DNA of 46,885 bases from assembly GCA_026394055.1 (NCBI GenBank), contig JAPKYZ010000023.1:1-46885 (forward strand), read 5' to 3'. This document shows, piece by piece, positions 7,911 through 14,968 of this stretch. The notes below the pieces were generated by a model, which saw only the letters and a program-made list of their open reading frames with translations, ran no database searches and was not told the origin of the DNA. A program made the translations under genes and the position numbers. This stretch comes from Acidobacteriota bacterium. Lineage in GTDB: Bacteria; Acidobacteriota; Terriglobia; Bryobacterales; Bryobacteraceae. Within the stretch, counting starts at the first letter, position 1; every line of letters begins with the position of its first letter.

Positions 7911-9323
7911 TTACTTCGCCCCGGCCATCTGCTCCACCACCTCGTAGTGGAACTTCACAAACGTATACAGGGCTGACTCCAGGATCCGCTCCTGGTCGGA
8001 ATGGGCGCCGTAGCCCTTGGGGCCGTCCTCGGAATCCGTCATCGGACCCACGCCGTAGCACTGCATCCCCTTGCCGCGCAGAAACGCCATATCGGTGGCG
8101 CCGGTGGACATCGTCGGCAGCACCGGCACGCCGGGGTAGTGCTTCTTGGCCACCGCTTCAATGGTCTTGAAGGCCTCATTGTCGAGACCCGAGGGCTTGG
8201 CGGGCGGCCGGTTGGAGCCCATATCGCGCACGATCTTCACGGCCGGGTCGTTGATGATGCTCTTCAGCGTCTCGTAAAACTTCGGTAGGTCCTCGTCCGG
8301 CAGCGCCCGGATGTCGAGCGACGCTTCCGCCTCCGACGGAATCACATTGCGTCGATATCCCGCTTGGATGATGTTGGGCGAGATCGACGTCCGCAGCATC
8401 GAGTTGTGGCGCGGCTCATTGACGGCCAGGTACTCCTGGATGGCGTCGGTTTTGTCCGGGTTCAGCAGGCCGTTGTAGCGGTCGCGCTCCTCGGGGGTCG
8501 AGACGGTGGCCAGACGCTCGAAGTAGGCGCGCGTCGTGTCGTTCAAGCGCATCGGCGGCTGCCAGGCCGCCACTTTCGCCACCGCCTGGGCGATGTGGAC
8601 CACCGGGTTCGACCGCAGCGGCATGGAGCCATGCCCGGCCACGCCATTGGCCACCAGCTTCACCCCCGACGGCAGTTTCTCCGTCGTCTGCACCGAGACA
8701 TTGCGCAACCGGCCGCCGGTCCGGGTAACGTTGCCGCCCTCGGCCAGACAGTATTCCGCGTCGATCTCGTCGTAGTGCTGGCTCACCAGATACGCAATGC
8801 CCACGGAGGTCGCGCCTTCTTCACCGGCCTCGGCGAGAAAGATCACGTCCCGGTCGAGCGCCAGCTTTTGCCGCTTGATCAAGATGATCGACATCAGCGC
8901 CGCGGTGAGATTGTCCTTGTCGTCCACGGTGCCGCGGCCATAAATGTAGCCGCCTTCGCGGTGGGCGGAAAAAGGCGGGTGAGTCCACTTTTTGGGGTCA
9001 ATGTTCACCGTGTCGGTGTGGCCGACAATCAGCAGCGGCTTCTTCTTGCCGTTGCCCTTGATGCGCGCCACGATGTTGGGCCGCTTGATGTCGGGGTTGC
9101 CGAAGTTCTCGCGCAGGAAGATTTTCGATTCGATGCCTTCCTTGTCGAGCACGGCCTTCAAGTACTTCACCACCGGCTCCTCACTACCGCCGGGGTCAGT
9201 CGAGTTGATCTTCACCAGCGCCGTAAAGTGCTGCAACGTTTCGGCGTCGATCTTGGCCCAATCGAGAGGTGCTTGGGCAAACAGGAGGGCAGAGGGAATC
9301 AGGAAAAGCAGCGCTCGCATCAT
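7911..9323 (-). CDS. secreted M20-family metallopeptidase, copy A
   Basis: A 470-residue exported zinc peptidase of the M20 (ArgE/DapE/CPG2) family. The signal peptide MMRALLFLIPSALLFAQ is short. Metal and catalytic motifs are intact: GHTDTV (H102, D104), GRGTVDDKDN (D134/D135), EAGEEG (E168/E169), and a late His in GAHSDQERI. The Met pair at 9323/9320 is chosen because it begins the signal peptide; the extended frame upstream crosses the divergent promoter region. A close paralogue lies 1.6 kb away on the same strand (10972-12387), and most aligned residues are the same. Likely an extracytoplasmic carboxypeptidase or dipeptidase; the substrate is not known. TAGCCT lies 7 bases before the start. 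Confidence 0.88.
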   Translation of the reverse strand: MMRALLFLIPSALLFAQAPLDWAKIDAETLQHFTALVKINSTDPGGSEEPVVKYLKAVLDKEGIESKIFLRENFGNPDIKRPNIVARIKGNGKKKPLLIVGHTDTVNIDPKKWTHPPFSAHREGGYIYGRGTVDDKDNLTAALMSIILIKRQKLALDRDVIFLAEAGEEGATSVGIAYLVSQHYDEIDAEYCLAEGGNVTRTGGRLRNVSVQTTEKLPSGVKLVANGVAGHGSMPLRSNPVVHIAQAVAKVAAWQPPMRLNDTTRAYFERLATVSTPEERDRYNGLLNPDKTDAIQEYLAVNEPRHNSMLRTSISPNIIQAGYRRNVIPSEAEASLDIRALPDEDLPKFYETLKSIINDPAVKIVRDMGSNRPPAKPSGLDNEAFKTIEAVAKKHYPGVPVLPTMSTGATDMAFLRGKGMQCYGVGPMTDSEDGPKGYGAHSDQERILESALYTFVKFHYEVVEQMAGAK

Positions 9324-9424
9324 GCGAGTCAGGCTAGCAGATAAGCGCCCCGAGCCGCAGCGCGAATCCCGCTGGAACCGGGCGCGGAACAGGCGGCATA
9401 CTATGATGGTCCTCGGCTTAATCC

Positions 9425-10459
9425 ATGAATTCGCCCAACCTTCCACCCTCCGCCCAGATGATGAACCTGCTGTGGGGCAAGACCATCACCACCGCGATTT
9501 CAGCCATCGCCAAGCTGGGCGTGGCGGACCATATGTCGGACACGGAACCCGCATCCGCGGAGGCGCTGGCGGAGGCCACCCACGCTCATGCGGCGAGCCT
9601 GTACCGGATACTCCGCATGCTCTCCGGCCTGGGCATCTTTCAGGAGCACTCCGGCCAGCGCTTCACCCTGACGCCGCTTTCGCGCACGCTCCGCTCCGAT
9701 GTGCCGGATTCGGTCCGTGGCGTGGCCGTGTTTCAGACCGACCCCTGGCACATGCGCGGCTACGAGAACATCGTCCATGCCCTCAAGACCGGCGAGAGCG
9801 GCGTCCAGAAGGCCTACGGACGCAATGGCTTCGAGGTGATTTCGGAAGATCCCGAGTCCCTGGCCAACTTCCAGGCGGCCATGTCGAACTATTCCGCCAT
9901 GGAAGGCGCGCTGCTGGAACCATTGCTCGATTTCTCCGCCTTCCAGCGGATCGCCGATGTCGCCGGCGGCCATGGCACCCTGCTGGCCCAGATCCTCCGG
10001 CTGAATCCGAACTTGCAAGGTGTTCTTTTCGATCTGCCCGAGGTGGTGGCGCAAGCGCCCTCGCCGGTCACGCGGGGGCTGGCCGGGCGGCTGACGGTCG
10101 AAGCCGGCAGCATGTTTGACCGCGTTCCCGCCGCTTGCGACGCCTACATCATGAAGCACATCATTCACGACTGGGACGACGGGCACTGCCACCGGATCCT
10201 CCGCCTGATGTGCGATCAGTTGGCCCAGCATGCCCCGGAACACGGCCGCGTCTTCCTGGCGGAAATGGTGGTCCCCCACAGTCCGGAACCGCACCCGGCC
10301 AAGTTCCTGGATGTCGAGATGCTGGTGGTAACGCCGGGCGGCAAGGAACGGACCACCGCGGAGTATTCGGTTCTGTTCGCTTCAGCGGGGCTCGAACTGG
10401 TGCGTACGCTCACAACGCCGGGCCCGATTTGCCTGATTGAGGCACGGGTGGCGGCGTAA
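9425..10459 (+). CDS. SAM-dependent O-methyltransferase (Methyltransf_2 family)
   Basis: A 344-residue protein with the two-part layout of plant-type and antibiotic O-methyltransferases. An N-terminal winged-helix dimerisation domain (about 15-100) is followed by a Rossmann SAM-binding domain with DVAGGHGTLLAQIL. The catalytic base is likely H248 in KHIIHDWDD, the usual KxxxHDWxD signature. It would methylate a hydroxyl group of a small aromatic or polyketide-like compound, but no biosynthetic cluster is nearby, so the substrate cannot be guessed. It is divergent from peptidase copy A, with about 100 bases between them. A TACTAT hexamer lies upstream. Confidence 0.85.
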   Translation: MNSPNLPPSAQMMNLLWGKTITTAISAIAKLGVADHMSDTEPASAEALAEATHAHAASLYRILRMLSGLGIFQEHSGQRFTLTPLSRTLRSDVPDSVRGVAVFQTDPWHMRGYENIVHALKTGESGVQKAYGRNGFEVISEDPESLANFQAAMSNYSAMEGALLEPLLDFSAFQRIADVAGGHGTLLAQILRLNPNLQGVLFDLPEVVAQAPSPVTRGLAGRLTVEAGSMFDRVPAACDAYIMKHIIHDWDDGHCHRILRLMCDQLAQHAPEHGRVFLAEMVVPHSPEPHPAKFLDVEMLVVTPGGKERTTAEYSVLFASAGLELVRTLTTPGPICLIEARVAA

Positions 10460-10531
10460 GCCGCGTGTCGTCGCCAACCATTCCACGGTCTTGTACGGAC
10501 CTAGCGAATCGGCGAGCGAGACCACAGAGCG

Positions 10532-10537
10532 TAAAAT
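10532..10537 (+). promoter_or_regulatory. candidate -10 box of hicBA
   Basis: TAAAAT ends 6 bases before the hicB ATG. The gap GAGGGC could serve as a weak ribosome-binding site or the transcript may be leaderless. No -35 box is seen at normal spacing. Confidence 0.4.
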
Positions 10538-10543
10538 GAGGGC

Positions 10544-10747
10544 ATGAAGTTCCGTGTCGTGCTTGAGTTCGATCCCGTGACCAATAGCTACTCCGCCGTT
10601 TGCCCCGAGCTGCCGGGGTGTGCGTCAGCAGGCGAGACCGAACAAGAAGCGCGAGACAACATTACCGAGGCCATCCATCTCTATCTAGCCCCGGCAGAGC
10701 TTCACTTGGCCGAGAACGCGAAACTCGCCGAGGTCACGATTGGGTGA
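10544..10747 (+). CDS. hicB: HicB-family antitoxin
   Basis: A 67-residue protein with the short HicB fold: FRVVLEFDPVTNSYSAVCPELPGCASAGET, then EEARDNI-type helix residues EQEARDNITEAIHLYL. It would bind and neutralise the HicA RNase. It lacks a separate DNA-binding domain, as many short HicB proteins do. The stop codon overlaps the start of hicA by 8 bases, so expression is coupled. The order antitoxin-toxin is the reverse of E. coli hicAB but is common elsewhere. The module sits between the two M20 paralogues. Confidence 0.88.
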   Translation: MKFRVVLEFDPVTNSYSAVCPELPGCASAGETEQEARDNITEAIHLYLAPAELHLAENAKLAEVTIG

Positions 10748-10967
10748 GCGCGGGACACCCCGACTCACAGCGGACCAAGTGATCCGGGTCCTCAAACAGC
10801 ATCGGTTCGAGCTGGTCGGGCAATCCGGTAGCCACCAGAAATGGCGGAGTACCGTCACGGGGCGCCAAGTTATCGTTGCGGTCCATCGCGGAAAGGTCCT
10901 TCCGCTTGGAACGATGAAGTCGATTCTCGAGGGTAGCGGGATTCCACGCGCCGCTTGGCCCGACTAG
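10740..10967 (+). CDS. hicA: HicA-family mRNA interferase toxin
   Basis: A 75-residue protein with the HicA double-stranded-RNA-binding-like fold. RLTADQVIRVLKQHRFELV is followed by the signature SGSHQKWR, whose His is the catalytic residue, and by VAVHRGKVLPLGTMKSIL. It cleaves mRNA when free of HicB. The start is TTG at 10740, overlapping hicB by 8 bases; no in-frame ATG is available. The gene ends 5 bases before the stop of the convergent peptidase copy B. All key positions are present, so the toxin looks functional. Confidence 0.88.
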   Translation: MGERGTPRLTADQVIRVLKQHRFELVGQSGSHQKWRSTVTGRQVIVAVHRGKVLPLGTMKSILEGSGIPRAAWPD

Positions 10968-10971
10968 CCCT

Positions 10972-12387
10972 CTACTTCGCCGCCGCCAACTGCTCCACGA
11001 TCTCGTAGTGGAACTTCGCGTGACGGTAGAGCGCCGCTTCCACGATCCGCTCTTGATCGGAGTGGTAGCTAAAACCCTTCTGGATATCTTCGGCGTCCAT
11101 GATCGGGCCCAGGCCGTAGCACTGCATGCCTTTGGCCCGCAGGAACGACATGTCGGTGGCGCCCGTCATCATGGTGGGCAGCACGGGCACGCCGGGGTAG
11201 TGCTTCTGCGACAGCGTTTCGATCGTCTTGAACGCCTCGTTCGACAGGCTTGAGGGAGCAGCCGGGGGGCGCGAGTTGAACGATTCGCGCACGATCTTGA
11301 TCGACGGATCGTTGATCACGCTCTTCAGCTGCTCGTAGAACTTCGGCAAATCCTCGTCCGGTAGTGCCCGGATGTCGAGCGACGCTTCAGCTTCAGAGGG
11401 GATCACGTTAAACCGGTAGCCAGCCTTGATGATGTTGGGCGAGATCGACGTGCGCAGCATCGAGTTGTGGAACGGATCATTAATCGCCAGGTACTCCTGG
11501 ATGGCGTCCGTCTTGTCCGGGTTCAGCAGGCCGTTAAAGCGGTCACGCTCTTCGGGGCCGACAACGGTGGCCAAGCGCTCAAAGTAGGTGCGGGTCGTAT
11601 CGTTCATCCGCATCGGCGGCTGCCAGGCGGCCACCCGTGCCACGGCTTGGGCCAGATGCGCCACCGGATTCGACCGCAGCGGCATAGACCCGTGGCCCGC
11701 CACACCGGTCGCCACCAGCCGGACGCCGGAAGGCAGCTTCTCGGTGGTCTCCACCGACACGTTGCGGATCTTGCCGTTGATGCGGGTCACCTGTCCGCCT
11801 TCGGCCAGACAGTACTCAGCGTCGATGGCGTCGTAGTGCTGGTTCACCATGAAGGCGATGCCCACTGACGTTGCGCCTTCTTCGCCCGATTCGGCCAGGA
11901 AGATCACATCCCGGTCGAGCTTGACGCCCTGCCGCTTCAGCAGCAGCATCGTCATCAAGCAGGCCACGACATCTGGTTTGTCGTCGAGCGTCCCGCGTCC
12001 GTAAATGTAGCCATCTTCGCGATGGGCGGAAAACGGGCCGTGCTTCCACTTCTTGGGGTCGATGTTCACCGTGTCGGTGTGGCCCATCAGCAGGATCGGC
12101 CGCTTCTTGCCGCTGCCCTTCAGGCGGGCCAGCAGGTTGGGCCGATGAATGCTGGGGTCGGCGAAGTTTTCGATCTCGTAGACCTTGGTTTCGATGCCTT
12201 CCTTGTCCAGCACCGCCTTCAGGTAGTCCACCATGGGCTTCTCGCTGCCGCCCGGATCGGCCGAGTTGATCTGCACGATCTTGGTGAAGTGCTCGAGCGT
12301 TTCGGCGTCGGCTTTGGCCCAGTCGATCGCCTTCGGTTGAGCAGCGGCCACGGACACAACAAACAGTGCAGCGAGAATCTTCACCAT
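10972..12387 (-). CDS. secreted M20-family metallopeptidase, copy B
   Basis: A 471-residue paralogue of 7911-9323 with the same layout. The signal peptide is MVKILAALFVVSVAAAQ. GHTDTV carries H103, GRGTLDDKPD the bridging Asp, ESGEEG the catalytic Glu pair, and SYHSDQERI the last His. The ATG at 12387 is chosen as the signal-peptide start. Copies A and B share even the bases before the start: each has TANNCT and then GACT within a 7-base gap to the ATG. This suggests duplication of gene plus promoter. Differences cluster at the N-terminus and in the His-loop region (GYGAHSD against GFSYHSD), so substrate range may have diverged. Confidence 0.88.
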   Translation of the reverse strand: MVKILAALFVVSVAAAQPKAIDWAKADAETLEHFTKIVQINSADPGGSEKPMVDYLKAVLDKEGIETKVYEIENFADPSIHRPNLLARLKGSGKKRPILLMGHTDTVNIDPKKWKHGPFSAHREDGYIYGRGTLDDKPDVVACLMTMLLLKRQGVKLDRDVIFLAESGEEGATSVGIAFMVNQHYDAIDAEYCLAEGGQVTRINGKIRNVSVETTEKLPSGVRLVATGVAGHGSMPLRSNPVAHLAQAVARVAAWQPPMRMNDTTRTYFERLATVVGPEERDRFNGLLNPDKTDAIQEYLAINDPFHNSMLRTSISPNIIKAGYRFNVIPSEAEASLDIRALPDEDLPKFYEQLKSVINDPSIKIVRESFNSRPPAAPSSLSNEAFKTIETLSQKHYPGVPVLPTMMTGATDMSFLRAKGMQCYGLGPIMDAEDIQKGFSYHSDQERIVEAALYRHAKFHYEIVEQLAAAK

Positions 12388-12526
12388 GGCAGTCAGACTA
12401 GCAAATTGAGCCGCAGCCCCGCCGTGCAAAAAAGTTCGCCCACCCTGTCGATATCCGGCTTCCCCGGCGTCGATGAAGCGTCCGGACTTCTCCGGAACCT
12501 ACAATCACTTCAAAGGACACTCGATC

Positions 12527-12877
12527 ATGAAATACGCATGCCTCATCTACGGTAGTGAAAGTGAGATGGCCCACCTGTCGCAAGAGGAAATGGCCGCCGT
12601 CTACGCCCGCTACACAGCCTTCGGCAAGGAACTAGCCGAGGCCGGAGTTCTCCGGGGCGGTTCAGAATTGAAGCCGGTCTCCACCGCCACCACGGTGCGC
12701 ATCCAGAACGGCAAGGTGCTGACCCTGGACGGCCCGTTCGCGGAAACCAAGGAACAGCTGGGCGGCTTCTACCTGCTGGAAGTGGAGAACCTGGAGCAGG
12801 CGCTGGCTTGGGCGGCCAAGTGCCCCGGAGCGACGGACGGCTGCGTCGAAGTCCGCCCGCTGGGGATGGGCGCCTAG
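12527..12877 (+). CDS. YCII/DGPF-domain protein, partner of ECF42 sigma factor
   Basis: A 116-residue protein of the YciI-like DGPF family. It has MKYACLIYG at the start, the signature DGPFAETKEQLGGFYLLE in the middle and CVEVRPLG at the end. The fold is a ferredoxin-like dimer; biochemical activity is unknown. AAAGGA lies 9 bases before the ATG at 12527, which supports this start over an upstream one at 12473. The sigma-factor gene begins 6 bases downstream, so the two form an operon. DGPF genes are the conserved neighbours, and in studied cases the targets, of ECF42 sigma factors. Confidence 0.88.
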   Translation: MKYACLIYGSESEMAHLSQEEMAAVYARYTAFGKELAEAGVLRGGSELKPVSTATTVRIQNGKVLTLDGPFAETKEQLGGFYLLEVENLEQALAWAAKCPGATDGCVEVRPLGMGA

Positions 12878-12883
12878 AAACCC

Positions 12884-14110
12884 ATGTTGCTGGCGCGCAT
12901 CGTCGAGGATGTGGTTCGTCGCGACGGTGCGCGCATCCTAGCCAGCCTGATCCGGCTCACCGGCGACTTCGACCGGGCCGAGGATGCTCTGCAGGAGGCC
13001 TACACCCGCGCGCTCTCTGTCTGGGCGCAAAATGGGTTGCCGGAACGGCCGGCGGCCTGGATCAACACAGTCTCCCGGCGGGCCGCGCTCGACATGCTTC
13101 GTCGCCAGCGAAGCGTCCCGCTGGAGGCTGAGCCGGAGGCGCCCACCATTGAGCCCGAGGCCGAGAACCCCTCCGGCGTGGAGGATGACCGGCTGCGTCT
13201 GTTGTTCACTTGCTGCCACCCCGCGCTGTCACCGGAAGCCCGCACGGCACTGGCCCTGCGCACCCTGGGTGGCTTGACCACTCGCGAAATCGCCCGCGCT
13301 TTTGTGGAGGACTCCACCACCACCGCGCAACGCCTGGTGCGCGCCAAAAAGAAGATCCGCGAGGCCGGCATCCCCTACGAGATCCCCGCGCGGGAAGCCT
13401 TGCCGGACCGGGTGGCCACCGTGCTTTCGGTGATCTATTTGATCTTCAACGAAGGCTACGCCTCCACCGAGGCCCCGTCGCTATTGCGGCCTGATCTCTG
13501 CGCGGAAGCCATCCGGCTGGCGCGGCTGACCGTGGAACTGCTGCCCGGTGAAGCCGAGGCGGGCGGTCTGCTGGCGCTGATGACGCTCACCCACGCCCGG
13601 CGCACCGCCCGGATCTCCTCCGAAGGGGAGCTGATTCCGCTCGAAGTGCAGGATCGTGCCTGCTGGAACGCGCCAGAGATTGCCGCCGGTCTGGAAGCCC
13701 TGGACGGCGCCCTGCAACTTCGGCAACCCGGCCCCTACCAGATCCAGGCCGCGATCGCGGCGCTTCACGTGCGGGCGCATTCCGCCGCGGAGACGGACTG
13801 GCCCCAGATCTCGGCGCTCTATGGCGCGCTCTTGCAATGGGCCCCGACGCCGGTGGTGGAGCTGAACGCCGCCGCCGCGCTGGCCATGACCCTGGGGATT
13901 GAGCATGGGCTGCGGTGGATCGAGAATCTGGAACAGCGCGGCGAACTCTCCGGGTATCATCTGCTGCCGGCCGCCAAAGCCGACCTCCTGCGCCGCGCCG
14001 GCCGCCAACCGGAGGCCGCCCTCGCCTATCAAGCCGCCTTAGCGTTGGTCCGCAATCCCGCCGAACGCCGCTACCTGGAACGCCGCCTGGCGGAATGCTC
14101 AACCCGCTAG
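12884..14110 (+). CDS. ECF42-type RNA polymerase sigma factor with long C-terminal extension
   Basis: A 408-residue extracytoplasmic-function sigma factor. The sigma2 region (about 1-70) contains GDFDRAEDALQEAYTRAL. The sigma4 region (about 105-165) contains LRLLFTCCHPALSPEARTAL and LTTREIARAF, strings characteristic of group ECF42. The remaining ~230 residues form a helical, TPR-like extension which in ECF42 members replaces an anti-sigma factor and is needed for activity. It follows the DGPF gene by 6 bases. No anti-sigma gene is visible. A perfect 28-bp palindrome lies just after the stop codon and may end transcription. Assignment to the family is strong; the inducing signal is unknown. 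Confidence 0.9.
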   Translation: MLLARIVEDVVRRDGARILASLIRLTGDFDRAEDALQEAYTRALSVWAQNGLPERPAAWINTVSRRAALDMLRRQRSVPLEAEPEAPTIEPEAENPSGVEDDRLRLLFTCCHPALSPEARTALALRTLGGLTTREIARAFVEDSTTTAQRLVRAKKKIREAGIPYEIPAREALPDRVATVLSVIYLIFNEGYASTEAPSLLRPDLCAEAIRLARLTVELLPGEAEAGGLLALMTLTHARRTARISSEGELIPLEVQDRACWNAPEIAAGLEALDGALQLRQPGPYQIQAAIAALHVRAHSAAETDWPQISALYGALLQWAPTPVVELNAAAALAMTLGIEHGLRWIENLEQRGELSGYHLLPAAKADLLRRAGRQPEAALAYQAALALVRNPAERRYLERRLAECSTR

Positions 14111-14127
14111 TGAGTTCACCGGATCGA

Positions 14128-14201
14128 TCAGCCCCATGCGTAAAGCTTGGGGCTTTCTCCGGGGTCCAGGAAGAAGCCCCAAGCTTTACGCATGGGGCTG
14201 A
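14128..14201. repeat. perfect 28-bp inverted repeat (REP-like), copy 1
   Basis: Arms 14128-14155 and 14174-14201 are exact reverse complements, starting TCAGCCCCATGCGTAAAGCT, with an 18-base loop. A second, imperfect copy is at 37843-37908 and a half-copy at 34044-34055. It lies between convergent genes and could act as a bidirectional terminator, but the repeated sequence argues for a REP/MITE-type element. Confidence 0.85.
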
Positions 14202-14265
14202 CACGCCAAGCAATTCGGGGGACCGGAGCGGACCTCGGGTTAGCCCCTAGTCGCGCCGCGCCACT

Positions 14266-14538
14266 TCAGTTGCGCCACTTCCGCCGCCGGTTGTCGGCCA
14301 CCTTCGCTTCGCCGCCCGTACCCGCAAACGCGAACCCCCAGGCAATCACCACCAGTACCGGATTGCTGTGCCAGTAGTAAGTGGTTGCCAGGAAGGCCAC
14401 CAGAAAATGCGGCGCAAAAATCCAGCCCAAGATCGACCACAACCCAAAGGACGCCGCAGAGAAGAACAGTGTTGTGATGCGCGGGAAAAAGGCGCACCCG
14501 ATCAGAAACAGCCATCCATGCTGCTGCCAGAAATCCAT
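14266..14538 (-). CDS. small two- or three-span membrane protein, unknown function
   Basis: A 90-residue hydrophobic protein, MDFWQQHGWLFLIGCAFFPR at the start, with hydrophobic spans at about 8-30, 36-53 and 57-72 and a basic tail (ADNRRRKWRN). I do not recognise a named family. The ATG at 14538 is used; a TTG 24 bases further upstream is also possible, and GGAGG lies between the two, 13 bases before the ATG. It is convergent with the sigma-factor gene, separated from it by the palindromic repeat. Function cannot be inferred from neighbours. Confidence 0.6.
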   Translation of the reverse strand: MDFWQQHGWLFLIGCAFFPRITTLFFSAASFGLWSILGWIFAPHFLVAFLATTYYWHSNPVLVVIAWGFAFAGTGGEAKVADNRRRKWRN

Positions 14539-14639
14539 ACTGCTCGCCAGACCTCCATTCAAAAGCTAACACTGCCCAGCGTTCGCGAGTTGGCTGATCT
14601 TGCCAACGTACGCCTGAAGCCAACGCGACCGTAATAGCA

Positions 14640-14658
14640 TAGTGTCGTATGGACACTA
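14640..14658. promoter_or_regulatory. palindromic operator candidate over the antitoxin start codon
   Basis: TAGTGTC (14640-14646) and GACACTA (14652-14658) form a perfect 7-bp inverted repeat with the ATG of the CopG-like antitoxin in its centre. Ribbon-helix-helix antitoxins commonly bind such palindromes to repress their own operon. Confidence 0.5.
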
Positions 14659-14906
14659 CGATCAGCTTGCGATTGCCAAAGGAGATCGCGGATTGGCTGA
14701 CGGAAACAGCCCGCGTCTCTGGCCTATCGAAGGCTGAGATCGTGCGGAGTGAGCTACGGAAAGCCCGCGACGCACAGGAGCGCCCATGGTCGCACTTGAT
14801 CGGTTGCATGGACGGACCGCCGGACTTGTCCACGCGGGAAGGATTTGGCCCACGTGAAGGCGATCGCGGACACCGGCCTCATAGTCGCCTTCGGAAAACT
14901 GCTTGA
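14649..14906 (+). CDS. CopG/RHH-family antitoxin
   Basis: An 85-residue protein. Residues 1-43 are a ribbon-helix-helix DNA-binding domain (TTISLRLPKEIADWLTETAR, then GLSKAEIVRSELR). The toxin-binding segment WSHLIGCMDGPPDLSTREGF is typical of antitoxins paired with PIN toxins. The last ~15 residues (GDRGHRPHSRLRKTA) look like read-through into the downstream reading frame and are probably not native. A truncated PIN toxin frame overlaps its 3' end in another frame. The antitoxin seems intact in its functional parts. Confidence 0.8.
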   Translation: MDTTISLRLPKEIADWLTETARVSGLSKAEIVRSELRKARDAQERPWSHLIGCMDGPPDLSTREGFGPREGDRGHRPHSRLRKTA

Positions 14907-14940
14907 CCCGCGAGCGGATCCCTCTCCTGCTTCCACCTGA
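14854..14940 (+). pseudogene. truncated PIN-domain (VapC-like) toxin remnant
   Basis: A GTG at 14854, overlapping the antitoxin gene, begins a 28-residue frame VKAIADTGLIVAFGKLLDPR that ends at a TGA (14938-14940). The KAIADTGLIVAF string is the first strand of a PIN domain, with its first catalytic Asp. Normal PIN toxins have about 130 residues, so the rest is gone and the module is dead on the toxin side. The next gene begins 29 bases later, so the deletion probably removed the toxin body. Confidence 0.7.
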
Positions 14941-14954
14941 GTTGCAGTGACGTT

Positions 14955-14960
14955 TATCCT
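14955..14960 (+). promoter_or_regulatory. candidate -10 box of the M14 peptidase gene
   Basis: TATCCT lies 8 bases before the ATG at 14969; the gap GGGAGACG contains a purine-rich ribosome-binding site. Either a leaderless promoter or chance. Confidence 0.3.
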
Positions 14961-14968
14961 GGGAGACG

